Assembly: GCF_017591425.1 (NCBI RefSeq)
Contig: NW_024466599.1
Location: 20,932,001 to 20,996,000, forward strand
DNA length: 64,000 nucleotides
Source of the DNA: Ochotona curzoniae
Taxonomy: Eukaryota > Chordata > Mammalia > Lagomorpha > Ochotonidae
Reading direction: 5' to 3'
In this document: piece by piece, positions 55,550 to 64,000 of the stretch
Layout of the letters: every line of letters begins with the position of its first letter
How positions within the stretch are numbered: the first letter of the stretch is position 1
The notes under the pieces: generated by a model
What the model saw: the letters and a program-made list of their open reading frames with translations, nothing else
Told to the model about the DNA's origin: nothing
Databases searched by the model: none
Translations under genes and position numbers: made by a program

Positions 55550-55866
55550 CACCTAAATTTTAAAATCCTAAGGTAATTGTATTAGGAAGTGGAACCTTTG
55601 GAACATGATTGGTTGAATCGGCATGACAGAGCCTTCCTCAATGGATTAGCACCCTTATAAAAGAGGTCCCAGAGAGTCCATTTGCTCCTTTCACTGTGAA
55701 AAGATGCTATCTATGAACTAGAAAGTAGGCATTGCCCAGACACAAACAATCCCAGCTACTTGATCCTGGACTTGCCAGTACCCAGAACTCTAAGAAAGAG
55801 CTTTCTGTTACTGACAAGTAACCTCTGGTATTCTGTTGTAGCAGCCTGAATGGACTAAAGCACTTA
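55550..55866 (+). mobile_element. MaLR/MLT1-type LTR relic
   Basis: 'aaaatcctaaggtaattgtattaggaagtggaacctttgg', 'cacccttataaaagaggtcccagagag', 'gatgctatctatgaac', 'ttgatcctggacttgcc' and the end 'gtagcagcctgaatggacta' are all in order. This is the clearest of the three MLT1-class copies. Confidence 0.72.
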
Positions 55867-56209
55867 TCTATGGAGATCCCTTGAAAAGAATAGTTCACAT
55901 TTGTGAAAAAGAGGCAATTCTAGAAAGAAAATTTAGCTGCAGTGGTACAGAAGCAAGAGCACACAGTAACTAGAATGGTTGGAAAGTGAGGCATGTGAAA
56001 TAAGCTATGGCAGAAAGGGTTGGAGGGGCAGGCAGTGGGACTGTGCACACCAGAAGGGGCAGATGGACTTTAAACCAAAGTGAATCCTCAAGATGACTGT
56101 CGGAAGCACAGCCAATGTGCTGAATTCATAGAATCAGTATCTGCAATTTCTCCTACTCACTGAAATTGAGGTATGACCCCTTGCCACCCTTTCTGCTCAT
56201 TTAAAGACA

Positions 56210-56692
56210 TACACACAGTAGGGGGGAAATATTTGTATATGCTTCCAGCTGGGATGGGACAAGATGACATTCTGCTTTTTGATTTCCAGTTTTAGACCAT
56301 GGTGTCCTTTCTGTGGTCTCTTTAGTGCCACACTTTTCAGAGTGTTGTGCTCCTGTTGATGATTCCGCCATTTGAAATGGTTTCCAAGTTTAGTACTGAA
56401 GTACTACAAGACAGAAAGCCTGTGGTGAGCCTTAGGAAGAAAATCTGTAAATCAGGTGTGATTGCTGTGTTAATGAATCAAAAATACATATTAAATAAAA
56501 TGTCCAAACAGAAATGCACTTCAAACAAGGTCAGTATTGATAAAATGATTATAGTGTTGTGACTCAGGCTTGCGGGGGTATGGAGGTATCCCTGTATATC
56601 CACTGGGAGCTGCAGGATTCACTACTGCAGTGTTGGTAGCAGCCAAATACACAATTGCAACATGATAAATGAGAATCAACTGTATTTGGAAT
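56210..56692 (+). mobile_element. Tigger-family DNA transposon relic
   Basis: Matches the 3' half of a Tigger/pogo element. The transposase N-terminal region (about 56350-56540) is followed by 'gttgtgactcaggcttgcggggg', 'ctgtatatccactgggagc' and the inverted-repeat end 'aatgagaatcaactgta'. Confidence 0.8.
56347..56562 (+). pseudogene. Tigger/pogo transposase remnant
   Basis: A 71-codon frame covers a decayed CENP-B-like helix-turn-helix N-terminus. Residues such as the 'LRKKICKSGVIAV' and 'NQKYILNKM' stretches correspond in position to the Tigger DNA-binding domain. It has no DDE catalytic domain and no complete frame, so it is nonfunctional. Confidence 0.65.
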
Positions 56693-57780
56693 GCCATCAT
56701 TTTATATTACTTCTAAATCTCTGTTTCATGAAAAGGCAGGCTAAAACTTGTCCAAGTCTCCATGTCCAGCAAGTGTCTTAGAAAATCCATGGTCAGCTGT
56801 GGTATGAGACTGAAAGTATGCAAGTATACCTTAGCTGGCTTTTTACTTGAGGCAATGATCAAGTGAAAGCAAGAATTCCTATGGCATCCACTTGAAGTGT
56901 GTTTTACAAGGACTCTATTTCTCAGTGGCCTGTTACAGGGGCAGAGCGAGATACTGACAGCCCCTGGAAGAGTGCAGGATCTGAACCCTGCCAAGCCAGC
57001 GGTGCCTAACAGCCTAGAGTCAAAAGACTGCAGCCTGGGGGTATGCCCACTTAATACTCTGGCCAGCAGCCCCACATCCCTCTTTTTGCTTCCAAGTCCT
57101 GCTATGTTTCTGAGTAAGGCTGAATAGATTATGAAAGAAATCCCAAAAGGGCATGGTATTCAAGGGTACCAAACAATGAACTAGATAGCTACTGCTTTCT
57201 ATTCATGCAGTGCTTCTTCTGGGTTACTCAATGCCTGCTTGGTATCTAGGTCTGCATGGAAAATAGCACAGCCAGTGAGTAGAGGATGAGTGAGTGTGGG
57301 AGTGTTGGCCAAATGGGGAAGGGAGGATAAAAACGTAAGAATAAAGGCATCTTTCCCATCTGTTACATTGGTAATTGACTCTCCCCAGAGGATCCCCTTC
57401 AAATTTGCCAAATTATAAGAACAGAAAATCTTTCTCAGACAGTGTTCTCCAAACAAGAATCCAAGTTAAAAGAGTTCACAGTCTGGAGAGCCCCAGGCTA
57501 ATGGTGGAGTTGGTCTTCTGAGTCCCAGCTTCTCTTTCAAGGTCTTCTGCCCCCTCACAGGTCCTTGGGGACCCCACAGTCTCACCTCTAATCTACCCTT
57601 CAGTAACAGGGAATCCCACAGGCCAGCCACTCAGAACTAACACCCAGTGCAAGAGTATATCCCCAGGCAGTTAAGAGAAGGTCCTTTACTCCACTGCGAC
57701 AGGCTTCACTATGCTGCTGATGATGGGAAGGGATTCTTAACCTCTTATGACTAGCAGTGGCTCATCTGACAAGTACTCCT
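56693..57780. other. Intergenic, nothing recognised
   Basis: Unique-looking sequence without an identified gene or repeat. Confidence 0.5.
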
Positions 57781-57784
57781 CTTC

Positions 57785-58020
57785 TAGCATATGGGTTGGC
57801 AAACCATAGCCCAGGGGACAAATCTGACCTGCTCTTGAACATTACGCTTCATTGGCATGTATTCATATTTATTACTCATCAGCTATGGCTACTTTCACAA
57901 CAGTAGAGTTGTGTACTTATGACAAGGAGAGCATGGCCCACAGAGCCTAGAATAGCCATATTTGTGGCTTCACAGTGAAGTTACTCAGTCCTTGCTTTTG
58001 TGGCCTGAAATCCAAAATCT
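57785..58020 (+). mobile_element. hAT/Charlie-like nonautonomous relic
   Basis: 'gggttggcaaaccatagcccaggggacaaatctg', 'catcagctatggctactttcacaacagtagagttg' and 'catggcccacagagcctagaatag' follow a common mammalian hAT-like element. Family name not asserted. Confidence 0.65.
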
Positions 58021-58499
58021 GCCCTGGGGAGGTTCTTCTGCATCAGACAGCTCCCCATTTCCATCAGACCACCCTTCAGTTATGTGTCATCAACCACTGT
58101 AGTTCTCTCTCGGCTCTCTTTCTTCTTGCACTATAGACTGAAGACAACTATCCATATTCACACAGACCTTATCAGGGTCTGCCTTCTGTGGAACTCATGT
58201 ATTTCCCATGTCCATTCCCAGTCTTGTCCCTACTTCAACCCTAGAACTCTATGGTCTCTAAAACTTTAGTACTTATCCACAGAGTACTAGATGTAACTTG
58301 TATTTATTCAAGCATCAGTTTACTTTACAAAGAGCTTGTCAGGTGAGGTTTGCTTTGCCTATTAATCAATGTGTAGCCTTCAGCCAACTGGGCAGAGTAG
58401 TAAGTAAATGTAGACAAGAAAAAAAGTTTCAACTCAGTTTCGCTGGTTGTTATAATCCATGATGGTAGCCAAAAATATAACCTACAGCCCAATTTATTT
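58021..58499. other. Intergenic, nothing recognised
   Basis: Unique-looking sequence without an identified gene or repeat. Confidence 0.5.
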
Positions 58500-58630
58500 A
58501 TGTGATAGATGAGTGAAAAGAAGTGCAGAAATTTTGAGGAAGTTGCCGAAAATCACAAAATTGAGCAGCAATGGGATTTAGACCAGAACTCAGGAGTCCT
58601 GCCTCCAGGATCATTCTCTCCACTGTTACT
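58500..58630 (-). mobile_element. MIR-like relic
   Basis: 'gaggaagttgccgaaaatcacaaaattgagcagcaatgggattt' class sequence resembles the MIR core complement. Diverged. Confidence 0.5.
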
Positions 58631-58838
58631 GTTTCTTTCTCTGTATTTCTAACTCCCTTTGATGCACAGTGAAAATGTCTTGAATGTCTTAATGAACATA
58701 CACTTGGGGGTTAATGATCCTTTCTAGGCTGTATTTTCCTATAGGCAAGGCTTACCTTTCTTCCAATCTTCCCATTTCCCTCCCTGAGTCTCCAGAGCCA
58801 GGCCTGGAATGCTGAGAAAAAATGATGCACACATTTGG

Positions 58839-58972
58839 GTGTACTTCAAAAAGGGTAGGAAAAATGGAATTAAAAGATAAGTTGCTTTTATTAATAAAAT
58901 ACTGGAGTCTAAGCATAGCTTTTTTTCCATAGTACTCAGTATCCATGAACTTTGTGAAGCCACAATATATAA
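58839..58972. mobile_element. Short palindromic DNA transposon
   Basis: The left end 'gtgtacttcaaaaaggg' and right end 'catgaactttgtgaagccac' form imperfect terminal inverted repeats of about 24 bp around an AT-rich core with 'ggaattaaaagataag'. The same family as the fragment at 16385-16505. Confidence 0.6.
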
Positions 58973-58977
58973 CTGAT

Positions 58978-59100
58978 GCCATTTACTGAGCACTTATGAT
59001 ACACTCAAAACTCTGACAACTGCTTCTCCTCTGATTACCTAATTTAATCCTTTTACAGGAATTAAACATATAACATCACCATTCATATTGTATGAATCAG
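58978..59100 (+). mobile_element. Ancient mammalian interspersed repeat
   Basis: 'tttactgagcacttatgatacactc' then 'ctaatttaatccttttacaggaatt' match a widespread old repeat class. Family name not asserted. Confidence 0.5.
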
Positions 59101-59733
59101 TAAACTAGGCAGAACTGAGAGCCCAAATAAGAAAATACAACCCTGGAGTGAGAGTCCTTCACCCCACACCCTCCTGTCTCCCAGAGTGAGATGTCACTGA
59201 AACCCATCTCCTGGCTTGCACGGAGTAATGCCTCTTTACAGAGGTGGATGTCGGTCTACAGGCTATTGTTTGGTTGCCCTTCTAAATATTCTTCTCTTAC
59301 TTTCATATTCAACCAATCCATGCTTTTGTCTGTTTGTTTGCTCAGTCAACAACGATCAACAAGTAAATTGTACTTCCCCTTCCCTTTAATGACTCAGATC
59401 TGCCAAAAGCCACACAGGTTTTGCCATCTCAGGTAGGGACGTATGGAAACAGTGTGTTCCCTTTTGGTTTCTGCTCTGTTAAACATACACTTGATGCCAT
59501 AACTGCCATCTCTGTCAGCAGGTGTTTTGCAGTCTCTATAAAAAGGGACAACCAAAGTGAAACAAAGAGTCCTTTAAAGGTATAACAGTCACAATTTAAT
59601 GACCTCTTATTCCATCCTTTTGCATCCCCCTTAAATGTTATCCCACTGAATCATTACAGAAGCCATCTAAACTTAGAGAAGTTGAGGTTCTCAACTGATT
59701 TCATGCAGACAGGAGTGACAGAGGTATAGACTG

Positions 59734-59735
<2 letters not shown>
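59101..59735. other. Intergenic, nothing recognised
   Basis: Unique-looking sequence; an old repeat fragment is possible at 59620-59700. Confidence 0.45.

Positions 59736-59783
<48 letters not shown>
59736..59783. repeat. (GT)24 microsatellite
   Basis: Uninterrupted GT dinucleotide repeat of 48 bases; a likely polymorphic marker. Confidence 0.98.
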
Positions 59784-59784
<1 letters not shown>

Positions 59785-60397
59785 GGCAAGCAGTCTGTGT
59801 TCTGTTATACAATTCTGAACTCTTAACCTCAACTTACATCTCTGTCCTGCTTTGCACCCACAGCCTGGACAGAACTTCTACCACAGCATTAGAGGTGGGG
59901 TGGTCATAAAATGGAATTCTCAGGCTTGAAAACATACAATATTTTTTTAAAGATTCACTAGCGCTCAATAACAGGATTGGGAGAACAGATAAAATCAAAG
60001 AGAATTCAATCACTGTATGGAATTCCAACCAAAAGTACATAACATGACTTTAATCTAATCATGAGGAAGCATCAAAGAAATCCAAAGCGAAAGAGGCTTC
60101 ACAAAGTTACTGGCCTACAGTCTTGAAAAAACATTAGTTTCATGAATGACAGAACCAGGCTGGGTACTATGCTAGATTTAAAAAGATGGAAGAAGCAAGA
60201 TAGCTAAGTGCAAAACATAATTCTGAGCCTGATCCTTTACCAGGAGAAAAAAAATGACTGTAAAGGACAAGGTGAAAACAGTTGATAGAACTAGAAAATG
60301 CTCTGTAGCTAGATAAATTTGTAGTAATGATAAATTTCCCAAATTTGGCAATTATACTATGCTTTAATAAGAAGATATCTTTGTTCTTTTTATAATA
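59784..60397. other. Intergenic, nothing recognised
   Basis: Unique-looking sequence without an identified gene or repeat. Confidence 0.5.
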
Positions 60398-60640
60398 ACC
60401 TTTTAAAAATTCATTTTTTTCTGTTTGAAAGGCAAAGTTACAAATAGTAAGAGCGAGAGAAAGAGGTCTTTCATCTGCTGGGTCACTCCCAAAATGCCTG
60501 CAATAGCCAGAGCTGAGCCAGTCTGAAGTCAGGAACCAGGAGTTTCTCCTGGGTCTCCCAAATGGTTTCAGGGGCCATATTTTCTGCTGTTGGTACAGCA
60601 GGAAGCAGTTTAATCCATTATACCACAATATGGGCCCTAT
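60398..60640 (-). mobile_element. Lagomorph C-SINE, older and truncated
   Basis: Reverse copy: 'tttgaaaggcaaagttac', 'ggtctttcatctgctgggtcactccc', 'ggagtttctcctgggtctccc' and the head end 'taatccattataccacaat'. The middle is missing. Confidence 0.78.
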
Positions 60641-63600
60641 CCTTTTCTTAAGAAATATTTTAGAAAAAGGAACATAACTCAAAAAATTTTATTTAAGAGC
60701 CAGAGAGTGCAATTATGACAAAATGTTAAAATAACGCCCTACCAGCAACGTCCTTTCCCACAGATGCACTCTCTGCTCATGGCACAGCCAGAAAGGCATG
60801 TGGGCTCAAGGTAATGTTATATGCTTGCACACTTGCACCCCTTGTCTTTACTGTTACACTCTGCACAGCCTGGCATCTTCACAGGGTCCCTAGGGTGGGC
60901 ATTTAGAACCTATGTCTCTCCCTCTTTCCCTCTGGCCCTGCTTTGTGCCTTGCAAGGCCAGCTCCTGTGTTTGCAGGTCTCCTATAGCTACCCCATCCCG
61001 TATGCCTCCATTTTCCACTGTCAGCCTGAGTCCTGGATAGGCTTCAGCACAGTCTGCAAGCTGCCCACTGCTTTTTGTAATAATATCACCAACAGGAGAG
61101 AAAAGTTTTACTCCTTCCAGGCTCATTGTGGAACCTACTAATCCAGGACTTTTACCCCTACCCACTACAAGAAAGGAATCAGAGTCAGCAGATTTATGAA
61201 AATTAAACAAAGCCTGAAGGGAGATCTAATATAAAGCCCAGGCCCAAAGCAAGGCAGGGTGAGCTGCAGGTTGGAGCCTGTGTCTGCACCTCCCCTTGGG
61301 GCCAGCAGCTGGGGCTTGGCCAAGTCAGTCTAAGAGCATAGTAGCTGGTGTGAAATAGAAAAACCAGGCCTCCCTAGATCAGAAGCCAGAGTGTTGTAAG
61401 GCCAATAAACAGGAGGTTTGTTTATTTCTTATGTCTCTTGGGGTTTAATTACCAACAGGACAATCTTCTTAAGCTAAACTGTTTGGTTTCTTCCCCCAGC
61501 TTTATGTCTGAGCACTCAGATGCAGCTATGGAAGACAGTTGCCTGGGCCAACACTTCAGAAAATAAGAGAGTTTAAGTTAGAGAGGTGGGCAGCATGATA
61601 ACTCTGTGGCTTGCTGGCCACGTGACTTAGAGCAAAATTTGCATGTCCCTGAATCTGTTTCTTCACTTCTAGGTTAAGGAAAGGCTATGTGATTTAGGCT
61701 ACAGGAGGCTTCTAAGCATCAATGGAAGCAACCTTGCAGAAGGTAGCACCAACTGGAAACTAATCCTTGCTTCCCTTTGACCGAGACTTCCTTGTTTGGA
61801 CCTCAGCTCCTCTTTTACTTATAGAGAACTACCAGGACACAACATTTATTACTCGATACACCTTTTCTTCTGTTTATTTTCAAGTCTATTAAGAAGCAAG
61901 GTTGAGTCTTTCTTATCTTTATACATTCAGCACTGAATATGTAGCACATATGCAAAAATAATAAAGAGAAAAGTTAAATGAATCCAAGTACCTGGTAGGG
62001 TAAATGATAGACAGACATTAACACATGCATGTAATTCTGTTATTGATAAAATTCTGTTATTAAGCAGTTCTGTTTATTGATCAGATTCACCTTTTTCTTT
62101 ATTACTGTCTTCTCCTGGCTTTCTATCATTCTTTGGAAACAGCCTACACCAGGCCCTGTGGAGTACACATGAGGATGTAGGACATGGTCTTCATAGCCCA
62201 CTAGTCCTATGGGTATAATGGTACAGAGCTGAGAGCCAAAGCATGGGACAGAATGGGTCATGTATCATGGGACGTTCTGTGGAGTTTAAAGTGTCTGTCA
62301 GTTTAGAGGAAGGAAACATCCATGAGCTCATAAAAGTAACTCCATGAAACTCAGGCAATAGGAGGCTGATGATGATAAAGAAAGTAGGGATGAGAAAAAT
62401 ACTGCTAGCCGTTGGCTTCAATACACCCAGGAAAAGCCTGCCAACCTCCTGTTTTCTCTTCAAGGGGAGAACAAGGTACAATAAGCTTCATACAGTCAGA
62501 AGTTAGGTCATTTGGACACTGCTAGCAAGTGTCTAATTTTTTTTTTGTAACTTATTAACAAACATAATCATTGAAGGAATCAGCTTGTCTCTGTTTGATT
62601 CCCTCTGGAGAATTCTCTCCCTCTGCTTATCCATTCACCTACCAGCCAACCACCCAATAGAGAATAATAGTTCCAATTCAATCACCAGCAATCTTTAGAT
62701 AACACAAGACAAGAGTGCCTCATAGCTGCTGTCACATCTGTAGGTTTGTTTCCCTGGAGTCATGACCAGTTGTCATACAACCAACTGTGAAGGAAAAGGA
62801 GAATGCAATCTCATGGTATAACACAGTTATACATTGTTTAAGGCATGAAGCCCCTCTCACAGCAGAGCTCAGAGCAGAGATTCCCTTAGAATGAAGAGTC
62901 TGACAATGCACATTGAATGGCTTGTCCAGTCTAGCTTTGATGTTTAGGTGTGACTTTTTATGAGAGGAATCAATAAGTAGGGAGAAAGGAGAAAATGCTC
63001 CAGTGGGAACGATGGGTTGGAGAAAGTCACGGAGATAGCAAAACTAAGGACACATGATCCGGGCATCAGCTCAGGAAAGCTGGTGGTCTGAGAAGGTTCT
63101 AGAAAACCAAGATAAATACTGGCTTTTGGTAAAAGGAGAATCACTTATTCAAGAATATGTTGGGCTATACCTTAAAAGCTGAAAAAAAAAATAGAATGCC
63201 TTACCATGGTATTGACACAGATTTATGGAACTACAATCTCTACGTTAAAAATAAGGATTAGTGAAACCTGACTAGGATGGCAGAGGGTAAAACTGCCTAG
63301 AGGCAGAGCTCCTAACCCAAGATTCAAATTAGCAAGACTGTTGTAAAAATAACACTTATTCCCAAAGACAGCAGACAGACACATGTTTTATTCCTCACAA
63401 GACCTCATTAAAGATCAAACAAAACTGGACAGGGCCATTAGCAGACTGGAGAGCTCAAAAAGGGAAGAAGGAATTATTTGGTAAGTATTGACTAATGGAG
63501 AAAAACGCAGCCTTGAATGCAGATAGAAATGGCTACAGAGGGAGCTGTCAAGTGCCCAGGGATAGTTCTGCTTGGGCCAAGTGCAAGGGAAGCTGCAGTT

Positions 63601-64000
63601 AGACTGGAGCAAAGATCAGAGGTGTGCTTAGGAAGCACTTTACCTCTACTCTCATATGCAAAACACTGTGTGTTAGCTCTTTGCCCCAGGCAAATAAAGA
63701 GGAAAAGGGGCTCTTTTTCTAATAAATTAAAACAAGCTACATGAGGTAGACAGGAGTCTATGGCTATGTTTCCAAGCCAGGTCTTCCACATGAAGGTATT
63801 TGGGAAACTCCCCGGACAGGATTCTAAGACCCCATAACCTTACAGAAAGCTACCACTCAAGTAACACGACCAAGAACACAAGATCCTAATCAACCTTTCC
63901 CATCTCACGCAAAAACTAACTGGACAAACAAAGCCTGTAGCATCATGAAAAACAATATTAAAGGGGAATGTCCTAATGGAGCTGAAGAAAATACTGCACC
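60641..64000. other. Intergenic, mostly unique
   Basis: No gene recognised. A MIR-like fragment may lie at 61590-61715 and an L2 3' end at about 61800-61985; both are weak. The last 1.5 kb holds nothing identified. Confidence 0.45.

Noticed and set aside
60167..60682. 171-codon minus-strand frame
   Set aside because: About half of it is C-SINE sequence and the rest has no domain or splice context.

Overview
The window is ordinary mammalian nuclear DNA with one recognisable protein-coding exon. An open frame on the minus strand in a CpG island near the middle encodes the signal peptide and N-terminal extracellular region of ALK (anaplastic lymphoma kinase receptor), recognised from the protein sequence. 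It ends at a clean GT splice donor. Positions 1-32633 are therefore the start of ALK intron 1, about 32634 to 34200 is exon 1 with a long 5' leader, and about 34200-64000 is the ALK promoter and the intergenic DNA upstream. No second gene was found in that intergenic part.

The host is a lagomorph, most probably a pika (Ochotona). The evidence is about twenty copies of the tRNA-derived lagomorph C-SINE, on both strands and at several ages. The youngest copies have the ending 'tctgactttgcaataaaaataaat' class tail that I associate with pika rather than rabbit; that species call is from memory and less certain than the lagomorph call.

Layout. 1-17 kb: intron 1 with a 1.6-kb retroposed element bounded by a 17-bp target duplication, a MaLR-type LTR, MER5A, MIR and Tigger-like relics, several SINEs, and a TAAT-rich non-repeat block near 4.3-4.6 kb that looks like a conserved enhancer. 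17.9-26.4 kb: one ancient plus-strand L1 split by four SINEs, a younger rearranged L1 and a MaLR-type LTR. 26.6-32.6 kb: an LTR, one SINE and otherwise unique intron. 32.6-34.4 kb: the ALK exon 1 and promoter CpG island. 34.4-43 kb: upstream DNA with a strong CTCF-like site, SINEs, MIR and a Tigger relic. 43.2-46.6 kb: an ancient antisense L1 cut by two SINEs with clear target duplications. 46.6-64 kb: largely unique intergenic DNA with MER5A, MIR, Tigger and hAT-type relics and a (GT)24 microsatellite.

Regulation. The most interesting signals are in the ALK exon itself: a near-complete RE1/NRSF (REST) motif embedded in the coding sequence, two short upstream ORFs in the 5' leader, and a compact promoter with an inverted CCAAT box, an octamer and GC boxes. 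I saw no wholly new system, CRISPR array, structural RNA gene or second protein-coding gene.
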